From Legionellaceae bacterium UBA2794 (lineage in GTDB: Bacteria > Pseudomonadota > Gammaproteobacteria > Legionellales > Legionellaceae), in contig DEHS01000092.1 in assembly GCA_002352055.1 (NCBI GenBank), positions 46,585-56,642 on the forward strand: 10,058 nt of DNA, in the 5' to 3' direction. A model generated the notes under the pieces. It did not search any database, was not told where the DNA came from, and saw only the letters and a program-made list of their open reading frames with translations. Below, in pieces: positions 1 to 6,603 of the stretch; within the stretch, counting starts at the first letter, position 1, and every line of letters starts with the position of its first letter. The translations under genes and the position numbers were made by a program.

Positions 1-50
1 CCCATACTCCCTTAGCAGGGGAGCGCCTTCGACCACTCGGCCATCTCTCC
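1..50 (-). tRNA. tRNA-Ser(GCU), 5' part; 3' end lies outside the window
   Basis: Read on the minus strand, the gene begins GGAGAGATGG at position 50. It runs through the D arm (GGCCGAGTGG) to an anticodon arm with a perfect 5-bp stem, CTCCC (19-23) against GGGAG (7-11). The loop CTGCTAA at 12-18 carries anticodon GCT at 14-16, which reads the serine codons AGC and AGU. The sequence then enters the long variable arm typical of tRNA-Ser and is cut by the window edge. The variable arm, T arm and acceptor 3' strand are therefore not visible, and any integration site at the tRNA 3' end would lie to the left of this window. Confidence 0.93.
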
Positions 51-65
51 AATCAATGGTTGCGG

Positions 66-93
66 AGTATATCAGGATTTTAGACATCGTCAA
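66..93 (-). promoter_or_regulatory. Sigma-70 promoter of tRNA-Ser
   Basis: On the minus strand a TTGACG -35 box (88-93) is separated by 16 bp from a TATACT -10 box (66-71). The first base of the mature tRNA is at 50, so transcription would start about 8-10 nt upstream of the mature 5' end. That is a normal short leader for RNase P processing. Confidence 0.75.
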
Positions 94-323
94 TAACTCT
101 TGAAATTTAATGTAAAAAAAAATTGATACAAGGGCTTAATCCGCATTAGGTGATTATAAATTTACCTGAGATGACTTTTAAATGTGCAGAGAGCATTTAC
201 AAAAATAGGAACTCATAATTTCTTTTTAAAAATCAGTATATAATTTCCAAATCCAACCCAGAACTGCTAATCTTTATTTTTATAAATTAAAGTATCTCTA
301 ATGCAGACCCGTAAGGAGAATTA
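94..323. promoter_or_regulatory. Divergent intergenic region with the probable promoter of the beta-oxidation operon
   Basis: This AT-rich gap separates the tRNA from the thiolase gene. On the plus strand a consensus TATAAT lies at 239-244 inside TATATAAT. No convincing -35 box sits at the right distance, so the promoter may need an activator or use upstream AT tracts. An imperfect 20-bp palindrome at 148-167, with AGGT and ACCT ends, could be an operator, but it does not match the FadR or PsrA consensus I know. The implied leader is about 70 nt. The thiolase ribosome binding site AAGGAG is at 313-318, 5 nt before the ATG. No plausible small ORF was seen. Confidence 0.5.
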
Positions 324-1643
324 ATGAAACAGCAGTCAAATTTAAAAGGTCGGGATGTATATGTGGTGGATGGTAGCCGGACCCCTTTTTTGAAAGCTAA
401 AGGCATAGGGCCTTTTTCAGGATCAGATTTAGCAGTAGCCGCAGGGATGGCTTTATTAAATCGTCAGCCTTTTTCACCGACTGAATTGGATGAGGTAATT
501 ATTGGTTGTGCCATGCCTGGTCCTGATGAGGCTAATATTGCTCGCGTTATCGCGTTAAGACTTGGATGCGGTGATAAAGTTCCAGCATTTACTGTGATGA
601 GGAATTGTGCCTCGGGCATGCAGGCTATTGATAACGCTGCGATGCAGATTGCCAGTGGTCGAAGTAATCTGGTTTTGGCGGGTGGAACAGATGCTATGAG
701 CCATGCTCCTTTATTATTTAATCAGCAAATGTCTGGATGGATGGCTAATTGGTTTGGAGCTAGAAGTGTTGGACAAAAATTGAGTTTAGTAACAAAATTC
801 AGACCCTCTTATCTTGCTCCAGTTATAGCCTTACTTAGAGGTTTGACCGATCCTATAGTTGGTTTAAATATGGGTCAGACTGCGGAAAAAGTTGCGTACC
901 GCTTTGACATTACCCGTGAGCAGATGGATGAATATGCTAATGACAGTCATTTAAAACTGGCCAAGGCTTATTCAGAAAACAGAATGGGTGAAGTAACTCC
1001 GATAATTGATAATAAAGGTCATGCTTACCTACAGGATGACGGAGTCAGAACAGATTCTACAGTAGAAAAATTGGCAAAATTAAAGCCTTTTTTTGATAAG
1101 AAGTATGGAATGGTCACTCCTGGGAACAGCTCGCAAATTACTGATGGTGCCTGCTTGCTATTATTGGCTAGTGCTGAGGCTGTTAAAAAATATAATTTGA
1201 AAGTGATTGGACGCATTATTGATTCAGAATGGGCTGCCCTTGATCCTTCGCAAATGGGACTAGGTCCAGTTCATGCAGCGACACCCATATTACAAAGGCA
1301 TAAATTAAAACCTGATGATATGGATTGCTGGGAAATCAATGAAGCCTTTGCCGCACAGGTTTTAGGATGCATGGCCGCATGGAATGATGAAGAGTACTGT
1401 AAAAATGAATTGGGCTTAAAAGAAATTATGGGCGCACCCTCGAAAGAGAAACTAAATCGTGATGGCGGGGCAATTGCAGCAGGTCACCCCATAGGTGCAA
1501 GCGGTGCCCGTATCGTGTTGCATCTGTTAGAGTCATTGCAGCAAAAAAATGAATCTCGAGGAATGGCCTCAATCTGCATTGGTGGTGGGCAGGGCGGAGC
1601 TATGTATCTTGAACGCGTGACCGAGGTGAAGGAACATGAATAA
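324..1643 (+). CDS. fadI: Acetyl-CoA C-acyltransferase (3-ketoacyl-CoA thiolase), FadI-like beta subunit
   Basis: Thiolase that cleaves 3-ketoacyl-CoA with CoA to give acetyl-CoA and a shortened acyl-CoA, the last step of beta-oxidation. At 439 residues it matches FadI and the mitochondrial trifunctional beta subunit (about 436), not the shorter FadA (about 387). The catalytic residues are visible: nucleophile Cys95 in NCASGMQAI, NEAF at 339-342, His388 in GHPIGASG, and Cys418 in CIGGGQGG. An amphipathic or hydrophobic insert around residues 150-182 is the region that FadI-type thiolases use for complex or membrane contact. The ATG at 324 follows AAGGAG by 5 nt. The stop overlaps the start of the next gene by 8 nt. 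The thiolase-first gene order is that of fadIJ rather than fadBA. The thiolase call is very firm; FadI versus FadA naming is by length and gene order. Confidence 0.93.
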   Translation: MKQQSNLKGRDVYVVDGSRTPFLKAKGIGPFSGSDLAVAAGMALLNRQPFSPTELDEVIIGCAMPGPDEANIARVIALRLGCGDKVPAFTVMRNCASGMQAIDNAAMQIASGRSNLVLAGGTDAMSHAPLLFNQQMSGWMANWFGARSVGQKLSLVTKFRPSYLAPVIALLRGLTDPIVGLNMGQTAEKVAYRFDITREQMDEYANDSHLKLAKAYSENRMGEVTPIIDNKGHAYLQDDGVRTDSTVEKLAKLKPFFDKKYGMVTPGNSSQITDGACLLLLASAEAVKKYNLKVIGRIIDSEWAALDPSQMGLGPVHAATPILQRHKLKPDDMDCWEINEAFAAQVLGCMAAWNDEEYCKNELGLKEIMGAPSKEKLNRDGGAIAAGHPIGASGARIVLHLLESLQQKNESRGMASICIGGGQGGAMYLERVTEVKEHE

Positions 1644-3654
1644 TTACAAAAATTGGGAATTAAAAAGAGATAAAGACTGCATATTGTGGCTTGGGATTAA
1701 TAGAAATGGGGCACCTGTTAATACAATTAATGAAGAGGTTCTGGATGAATTAAACAGTATTCTTCACGAAATCTCCCTGGATAAAAAAGCAATTGGTCTG
1801 ATTATCTATTCTCTTAAAGAGAAAGGCTTTATTGCCGGTGCCGATGTAAATGCTTTTTCCAAATTTGAAACGCCTGCTCAAGCGGTAGATTTTTTACAAA
1901 AAGGGCAAGCGGTATTCTCTCGTCTGCAGGGATTATCCATTCCTTCGGTTGCCATGATTGATGGTTTTTGTATGGGCGGTGGTTTTGAATTGGCTCTAGC
2001 CTGTACTTATCGCGTTGCTACTGATGAAAAAGACACTCGAATAGGATTGCCGGAAATAATGTTAGGGATTCACCCGGGCTGGGGTGGAACTGTACGGTTA
2101 CCTCAATTAATTGGTGGATTTAATGCATTATCGCAGGTTATTTTAACGGGTAGCGCAATTCCTGCTGCCAAAGCTAAAAGCCTGGGTATGATTGATGATG
2201 TGGTTCCTATTCGCCAATTAAAAAGAGCTGCTATCTATTTTATTAAAAACAAACCGGCAAGACATCGTCCTTCTTTTATGGAAGGATTAACGAATAGCAC
2301 ATGGATGAGGAAACCCATAGCCTATTTAATGCGTCATAACGTAGCTAAAAGGGTGCGCAAAGAGCATTATCCAGCGCCGTATGCGGTAATTGACCTCTGG
2401 GAAAAAGAAGGTGGCTTTGGTGATCGGGCTTATTTAAAAGAAGCTGACTCTGTGGAGCAATTAGTCTCCACAGGAGATACATCGAAAAATCTCATTCGCG
2501 CTTTTTTCTTGCGCGAGCGCTTAAAAGGCTTTGCAAAAGACAGCAATTTTAAAGCAAAACATGTCCATGTAATTGGTGCGGGGGTTATGGGTGGTGATAT
2601 AGCCGCCTGGTGTGCATTACGTGGGATATATGTGACTCTTCAGGATAAATCTTATGAACAAATAGCACCTGCTATTGGCAGGGCACATGCATTATATAAG
2701 AAAAAATTGCGGAAACCTCGTCTGATTCAGGCTGCAATGGATAAACTGGTTCCGGATCCTGATGGCAATGGGGTAAGAAATGCTGATGTTATTATTGAGG
2801 CTGTATTTGAGAATCTTGCCGTCAAACAGGAATTGATGAAACATATTGAGTCGCATGCAAAAAAAGAGGCCATCATTGCGACAAATACTTCAAGTATACC
2901 TTTAGACGATATCAGCAGTGTTATGGTTAATCCCAACAGGCTTGTTGGTATTCACTTTTTTAATCCTGTGGCAAAAATGGATTTGGTAGAAGTAGTAAGT
3001 AGCGCATCCACATCTAAAAAAGTGCAGCAGGATTCTTGTGCTTTTGTAAATCAGATAGGTAAATTACCTCTGCCGGTGAAATCAAGCCCCGGCTTCCTGG
3101 TTAATCGTGTGTTAATGCCTTATTTAATGGAGTGTGTGCAACTACTCGATGAAGGATATAGTGCAGAGACCATAGATGAGGCTGCGTTGCAATTTGGGAT
3201 GTTTATGGGACCTGTAGAGCTAGCTGATACAGTGGGAATGGATGTATGTCTGGCTGTTGCAGAGAATCTTACCAGTCAATTTGGCGGTACAGTGCCTCAG
3301 AAATTAAGAGACATGGTTAAAGCGGGTAAACTGGGTCGTAAAACGGGTGAAGGTTTTTATAAATATAAAAATGGAAAACCTGTTAAGAAAAGTCCTGATA
3401 CCAAAATTGATAAGAGTATTGCCGATCGTTTAATTCTTCGTATGGTTAATGAATCCGCTGCAAGTTTACGAGAGGGTGTTGTAGCCGATGCCGATTTACT
3501 TGATGCAGGGATGATTTTTGCCACAGGATTTGCACCTTTCCGTGGTGGCCCTATGACTTATGCAAGAAACTTTGGTAAAGATCAATTGGAAACTCTTTTT
3601 AATACTATGGAGTCCAAATACGGCGAGCGCTTCAAAGTTGACGCGAGTTTATAA
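1636..3654 (+). CDS. fadJ: Multifunctional enoyl-CoA hydratase / 3-hydroxyacyl-CoA dehydrogenase, FadJ/FadB-like alpha subunit
   Basis: Two-domain beta-oxidation enzyme that hydrates enoyl-CoA and then oxidises L-3-hydroxyacyl-CoA with NAD+. Residues 1-190 form a crotonase fold with the oxyanion-hole segment GFIAGADVNAF. Both catalytic glutamates are present: Glu118 in GGGFE and Glu140 in GLPE, equivalent to Glu119 and Glu139 of E. coli FadB. A Rossmann domain begins near residue 310 with GAGVMG at 314-319. The dehydrogenase dyad is His440 (GIHFFNP) and Glu452. The C-terminal 3HCDH domain includes SPGFLVNRV and LGRKTGEGFY. At 672 residues it is shorter than FadB (729) or FadJ (714) but has all the active sites. 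Its ATG overlaps the thiolase stop by 8 nt, and GAGG at 1623-1626 gives a 9-nt ribosome-binding spacing, so the subunits are probably coupled into an alpha2beta2 complex. Confidence 0.93.
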   Translation: MNNYKNWELKRDKDCILWLGINRNGAPVNTINEEVLDELNSILHEISLDKKAIGLIIYSLKEKGFIAGADVNAFSKFETPAQAVDFLQKGQAVFSRLQGLSIPSVAMIDGFCMGGGFELALACTYRVATDEKDTRIGLPEIMLGIHPGWGGTVRLPQLIGGFNALSQVILTGSAIPAAKAKSLGMIDDVVPIRQLKRAAIYFIKNKPARHRPSFMEGLTNSTWMRKPIAYLMRHNVAKRVRKEHYPAPYAVIDLWEKEGGFGDRAYLKEADSVEQLVSTGDTSKNLIRAFFLRERLKGFAKDSNFKAKHVHVIGAGVMGGDIAAWCALRGIYVTLQDKSYEQIAPAIGRAHALYKKKLRKPRLIQAAMDKLVPDPDGNGVRNADVIIEAVFENLAVKQELMKHIESHAKKEAIIATNTSSIPLDDISSVMVNPNRLVGIHFFNPVAKMDLVEVVSSASTSKKVQQDSCAFVNQIGKLPLPVKSSPGFLVNRVLMPYLMECVQLLDEGYSAETIDEAALQFGMFMGPVELADTVGMDVCLAVAENLTSQFGGTVPQKLRDMVKAGKLGRKTGEGFYKYKNGKPVKKSPDTKIDKSIADRLILRMVNESAASLREGVVADADLLDAGMIFATGFAPFRGGPMTYARNFGKDQLETLFNTMESKYGERFKVDASL

Positions 3655-3661
3655 TTCTTTT

Positions 3662-3689
3662 AAAAGGTGAGAGCTTGCTCTCACCTTTT
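3662..3689 (+). terminator. Perfect 12-bp hairpin after the fad operon: intrinsic terminator or attenuator
   Basis: The arms at 3662-3673 (AAAAGGTGAGAG) and 3678-3689 (CTCTCACCTTTT) are perfectly complementary around a CTTG loop. The 3' arm ends in TTTT, but that run is followed at once by GAGG, so the U-tract is short. The hairpin begins 7 nt after the fadJ stop and ends 8 nt before the next start codon. Termination could therefore be partial. Confidence 0.75.
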
Positions 3690-3697
3690 GAGGCTCC

Positions 3698-4591
3698 ATG
3701 ATGTTTCCTGTTATAAAAATCCTGATACCAGCTCTTTTATTAGTTACACTCAAATGTGTGCACGCAAGTATTTTTGTGTTGCCATCTCACGGTAGTATTG
3801 TTGGAGAAATTCAGAATACTTACTCTGAAATTGGAGAAACTATTGATGAAGCAGGCAGAAGATTTAATATAGGTTATTATGAGATGGTTAGGGCCAATCC
3901 TCACGCGGACCCAACAAATACATTATTGGCTAACACTCCCCTTATTATTCCCTCACAGTTTATATTGCCAGATGTTCCTCGCAAGGGGATTATAATCAAC
4001 TTGGCTGAATATCGACTTTATTATTACCCGCCTGATGATAATGTAGTGGTTACCTTTCCCATAGGCATTGGCAGAGAAGGCTGGAATACACCAGTAGGTG
4101 TGACTCAGATTACTGCAAAAGTCCCCAATCCGACGTGGAGACCGACTAGTAAATTACAATTGGCTGCAGAAGAATTAGGAGCTTCCATTCCTGAAGTATT
4201 TCCTCCCGGCCCGAATAACCCTTTAGGGGCGTATGCTTTAAGATTGGGTTGGCCTACTTACCTTATTCATGGCACAAATCGAATGGATGGGGTTGGAGCG
4301 CGAGTAAGTGCCGGATGCATTCGAATGCTCCCTGCTGATATGGAGCACCTTTATTCACTCGTTGGCGTGGGAACTGGTGTTAGAGTAATTAACGAGCCGG
4401 TGAAGATTGCAAGGGTGAATAATAATTTATTCATGCAACTACACCCTCTATTAAGTGAGCAAAAACATAATATTTCGTTAGAAAAATTAATTAAAACTAA
4501 AATTGCCTCTTCCCAAAAGTCTGGAATTAACTACAAATTAATCCAGGAAGAATTGATTAATCCCTCTGGCTTGATTAGAAAAATCGGCTAA
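3698..4591 (+). CDS. Periplasmic L,D-transpeptidase, YkuD/ErfK-YbiS family
   Basis: Secreted cysteine transpeptidase of the ErfK/YbiS/YcfS/YnhG type, 297 residues. In E. coli, relatives link Braun lipoprotein to peptidoglycan or make 3-3 crosslinks; in Coxiella and Legionella such enzymes are linked to attaching outer-membrane beta-barrel proteins. Residues 1-23 look like a signal peptide (a Leu/Val/Ile core and a likely cut after VHA). Residues about 40-90 form a LysM-like segment ending in TPLIIPSQFILP. The YkuD domain covers about 96-235, with INLAEYRLYYYPP, His191 in IHGTN and catalytic Cys207 in SAGCIRM. The polar tail (about 250-297) is not recognised. The start could be either of two adjacent ATGs (3698 or 3701); GAGG at 3690-3693 fits the second slightly better. 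No separate promoter is obvious. Which acceptor it uses cannot be told from sequence. Confidence 0.9.
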   Translation: MMFPVIKILIPALLLVTLKCVHASIFVLPSHGSIVGEIQNTYSEIGETIDEAGRRFNIGYYEMVRANPHADPTNTLLANTPLIIPSQFILPDVPRKGIIINLAEYRLYYYPPDDNVVVTFPIGIGREGWNTPVGVTQITAKVPNPTWRPTSKLQLAAEELGASIPEVFPPGPNNPLGAYALRLGWPTYLIHGTNRMDGVGARVSAGCIRMLPADMEHLYSLVGVGTGVRVINEPVKIARVNNNLFMQLHPLLSEQKHNISLEKLIKTKIASSQKSGINYKLIQEELINPSGLIRKIG

Positions 4592-5469
4592 ATAGCATGA
4601 TTTTTTTGACACATTTTAAGAAAATAGAAACCAGGAATTAACAATATAATACTCATTATTATATCCGTAGGATAATGCCAACCTAATAAAACACAGGACA
4701 TAATTAATAAAATATTAGTTATGAATGTTATTATAAAAGGTATAAGCCACAACCTGACCAAATAAGTGCAAAGGATAGCCCATATGCAATGAAAAGACGG
4801 CAGAGCGATTAACCCTCCATCCAGGGTATCAGGTTTAATGTAATGGTGGATTTGCCAGAATTTAGAACCAGTAGCTATTTGTTCTAAAGTGAATAATGAA
4901 CTTTTAATTATACTGGCGGGGGCAGTGGTGGGGAAAAAATAATAAAAACTAAAGCCGAATAAAACAGTAAATAAAAGAAGAAAATAATACTCTTTTAATA
5001 ATTTAAATTTGCCCATGGCAATAACAAATAATGGTAAAAAGCACATTTGGTAGGGTAAGGTATTATAAGCAAGAGTCAGCAATTTCTTAAAATCTGGATT
5101 ATGATAGGTCCAGTCTAAAATACCGGCCATATTAATATTAAAAAAAGATTCAAATCGAACAATATGCCTATCTATTGGGTTAAAAGGGGTTAGCTGGATG
5201 GCATTTGTTGCCAAGGCTATCACCGACATAACACCGAAGAAATAAATTAATTCCATTCCTGTAAGAACAATTCTGCTATTTTTGTCAAATAGGAGTCGAA
5301 GTCCTGAATGAATTAACAGGAGGATTACTGCGTAGTAGACGGAGTTAGCCGGAAAATAATTATTCCCGGGGTATTTACAAATAAAAAAATTAAAAAATAG
5401 CGCAATTATAGAGAGTGCTATAATAAGACCTGCCAAAAATGACAGGCACCTGCATCGGGTAGACCGCAT
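4588..5469 (-). CDS. PAP2-superfamily integral membrane phosphatase/transferase, PAP2_3 (inositolphosphorylceramide-synthase-like) type
   Basis: A 293-residue polytopic protein with hydrophobic segments near 10-31, 42-60, 68-90, 138-152, 160-180, 228-262 and 268-285. The PAP2 active site is recognisable: FPTTAP at 179-184 (C1-like), PSFH at 224-227 (C2) and HYPTD at 265-269 (C3). The predicted catalytic triad is His227, His265 and Asp269. The family removes or transfers lipid phosphate head groups at the membrane surface. The PAP2_3 branch includes Aur1/IPC-synthase-like enzymes, but substrate cannot be assigned. The gene starts 5 nt after the CsrA-like stop with no strong Shine-Dalgarno of its own, suggesting translational coupling. 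Its TAG stop overlaps the L,D-transpeptidase stop on the other strand by 4 nt. Confidence 0.8.
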   Translation of the reverse strand: MRSTRCRCLSFLAGLIIALSIIALFFNFFICKYPGNNYFPANSVYYAVILLLIHSGLRLLFDKNSRIVLTGMELIYFFGVMSVIALATNAIQLTPFNPIDRHIVRFESFFNINMAGILDWTYHNPDFKKLLTLAYNTLPYQMCFLPLFVIAMGKFKLLKEYYFLLLFTVLFGFSFYYFFPTTAPASIIKSSLFTLEQIATGSKFWQIHHYIKPDTLDGGLIALPSFHCIWAILCTYLVRLWLIPFIITFITNILLIMSCVLLGWHYPTDIIMSIILLIPGFYFLKMCQKNHAI

Positions 5470-5474
5470 AAAAT

Positions 5475-5672
5475 TTAATCTGTTGCGTTTAAGAGTTCTT
5501 TTTGTTTTATGGCATGAAAAATCTCTTCTCGATGAACATTTATTGTTCTGGGCGCATCAACACCAAATTTAATATTCCCATGTTCCTGAGTCTTAAATGC
5601 TAAAACTTTAACTACCGTGTCACCAACACGAATCATTAAGGGTTCTTCAAATTGAAGAGATATAATATCCAT
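5475..5672 (-). CDS. csrA: CsrA-family post-transcriptional regulator paralogue (possibly CsrR of Legionella)
   Basis: A 65-residue protein with the CsrA signature across its middle and end: EPLMIRVGDTVVKVLAFK, then KFGVDAPRTINVHREEIF. CsrA dimers bind GGA-containing mRNA leaders and block or alter translation and decay. Arg48 in VHREE corresponds to RNA-contacting Arg44 of E. coli CsrA. The usual N-terminus MLILTRR is replaced by MDIISLQ, so the RNA-binding Arg6 and Arg7 positions are Leu and Gln. This is a paralogue, not canonical CsrA. Legionella has several, including CsrR, reported as a direct CsrA target; the identity with CsrR is my inference. The ribosome binding site AGAGG (5679-5683) is 6 nt from the ATG. 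The start codon lies in AUGGA, a CsrA-like GGA context. It heads an apparent operon with the PAP2 gene. Confidence 0.85.
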   Translation of the reverse strand: MDIISLQFEEPLMIRVGDTVVKVLAFKTQEHGNIKFGVDAPRTINVHREEIFHAIKQKELLNATD

Positions 5673-5871
5673 TAAAAACCTCTTTATTAATAATAAGTTA
5701 TCTATTAAGGTTGGCTGTAATATGAAATTCTGATTGGTGAACGGTACCTTAAAAAGGGTCTATTTGTCACTAAAAATCATTTAATTTAAAAAAATAAAGT
5801 CATACCGGATTTTTTTAAAAATAAAATGGTCTTATAAAGAACAATTACTAATATCAATAGATTTAAATGAA

Positions 5872-5902
5872 CTGATATACAAATGCATTAGTACGCTATA
5901 AT
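5872..5902 (+). promoter_or_regulatory. Probable sigma-70 promoter for the HAD phosphatase gene
   Basis: A perfect TATAAT -10 hexamer is at 5897-5902. The best upstream element is CTGATA at 5872-5877, but its 19-bp spacing is longer than ideal. Transcription would start near 5909, giving a leader of about 70 nt that contains the DnaA box. An alternative is TTGACC at 5911-5916 used as a -35 box, but no good -10 follows at the right distance. Confidence 0.45.
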
Positions 5903-5931
5903 AAAATATGTTGACCTAAGTTTGGTAATTT

Positions 5932-5940
5932 TTATCCACA
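5932..5940 (+). promoter_or_regulatory. Exact DnaA box (TTATCCACA)
   Basis: The nonamer TTATCCACA at 5932-5940 matches the high-affinity DnaA consensus at all nine positions. It lies 40 bp upstream of the HAD start codon, in or just after the promoter, and is followed by a very AT-rich stretch (5941-5969). I saw no second exact box, so this is not evidence for an origin. A DnaA-responsive promoter, a titration site or chance are the options. Confidence 0.5.
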
Positions 5941-5980
5941 TAGATATAGAATTAAATTATATATATGTTAGGTGTGATTG

Positions 5981-6580
5981 ATGGAAAAAATAACAGTTGC
6001 GGTTTTTGATTTTGATGGAACGCTAACTCGGGGTTTCCCAAGCAGATTATTATTTTTGAAACAGTTAGTGGGTATACCCCGTTTTTTTTGTACTTTAATT
6101 CGGATTTTGCCATATTATGCGAGCCAATTTTTTAAATCAAATAATAACCCTGATGATCCTCTGGATAAGTTACTTCTGAAGGGATGGTCTAAAAATGAAT
6201 TAGAATTTCAAGCCAATATATTTGTAACTCGGGTTCTTAATCATATGATGCGTCCTCGTGCACTGGAGCGCTTGCGATTTCATCAGGAAAAAGGTCATGT
6301 ATGCATTATTGTAAGTGGGGGATTTGATGTTTATCTTAAAATTTTAGCTAAAAAATACAACATCAATCATCTCCTATGTTCGGAAATTGAATTTAACTCT
6401 CATAATCTAAGCACCGGAACTATTCATAATGGATATTGTTTAGGTAATCAAAAAGTGTTGCGTTTGCAAAATTTATTAAATAAAAGAGATAAGTATATTA
6501 TTTATGCTTATGGTGACAGCTCGAATGATAAACATTTGTTAGAGTTTGCTGATTATGGTTTTTATCGTAAGTTTGAATAA
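5981..6580 (+). CDS. HAD-superfamily subfamily IB phosphatase (SerB/PgpC-like)
   Basis: A 199-residue cytoplasmic-side haloacid-dehalogenase phosphatase. All four HAD motifs are visible: DFDGT with nucleophile Asp10 and acid/base Asp12, Ser112 in IIVSGG, Lys158 in NQKV, and GDSSND at 178-183 with Mg-binding Asp179 and Asp183. The helical cap region (about 19-100) has a hydrophobic stretch at about 20-50, rich in Phe, Leu and Ile. That recalls PgpC/YfhB, which dephosphorylates phosphatidylglycerophosphate, but phosphoserine or other small phosphates are also possible. An ATG at 5981 is preferred over the adjacent in-frame TTG at 5978, because AGG at 5970-5972 then lies 8 nt upstream. The C-terminus FYRKF is a normal end for the TIGR01490-like group, so the gene looks complete. 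It stands alone, with its own promoter region. Confidence 0.83.
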   Translation: MEKITVAVFDFDGTLTRGFPSRLLFLKQLVGIPRFFCTLIRILPYYASQFFKSNNNPDDPLDKLLLKGWSKNELEFQANIFVTRVLNHMMRPRALERLRFHQEKGHVCIIVSGGFDVYLKILAKKYNINHLLCSEIEFNSHNLSTGTIHNGYCLGNQKVLRLQNLLNKRDKYIIYAYGDSSNDKHLLEFADYGFYRKFE

Positions 6581-6603
6581 TCGGTTTTTTTATTTTATTC
6601 AAA
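6572..6603 (+). terminator. Weak AT-rich hairpin at the end of the HAD gene
   Basis: TTTGAATAA (6572-6580, including the stop codon) is complementary to TTATTCAAA (6595-6603), a 9-bp stem around a 14-nt T-rich loop. It has almost no GC and no following U-run, so its strength as an intrinsic terminator is doubtful. Confidence 0.3.

Larger units (their letters stand above)
5673..5980. other. 308-bp AT-rich divergent promoter region
   Basis: This gap lies between the diverging csrA-like and HAD genes. It contains long A/T tracts (5780-5830) and no credible ORF. On the plus strand it holds a consensus -10 box and an exact DnaA box, described separately. On the minus strand I found no strong promoter for the csrA-like gene: GTGACA (5765-5770) followed by TACCGT is only a weak candidate. 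The csrA-like leader could be up to about 80 nt long, enough for post-transcriptional control. Confidence 0.5.

Noticed and set aside
1..50. tRNA-Ser as the attachment site of an element in this window
   Set aside because: The tRNA 3' end, where integration normally occurs, points out of the window to the left, and no integrase or repeat was found to the right.
148..167. An imperfect palindrome upstream of the thiolase as a FadR or PsrA operator
   Set aside because: Only the outer 4 bp pair well, and the sequence does not match the FadR or PsrA consensus. Kept only as a note within the intergenic region.
3698..3766. Lipoprotein signal (Cys20) in the L,D-transpeptidase
   Set aside because: The residues before Cys20 (TLK) do not form a lipobox; cleavage after Ala23 by signal peptidase I fits better.
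5932..5969. A possible replication origin suggested by the DnaA box and AT-rich stretch
   Set aside because: Only one exact box was seen, with no cluster of boxes and no dnaA, dnaN or repeat array nearby.
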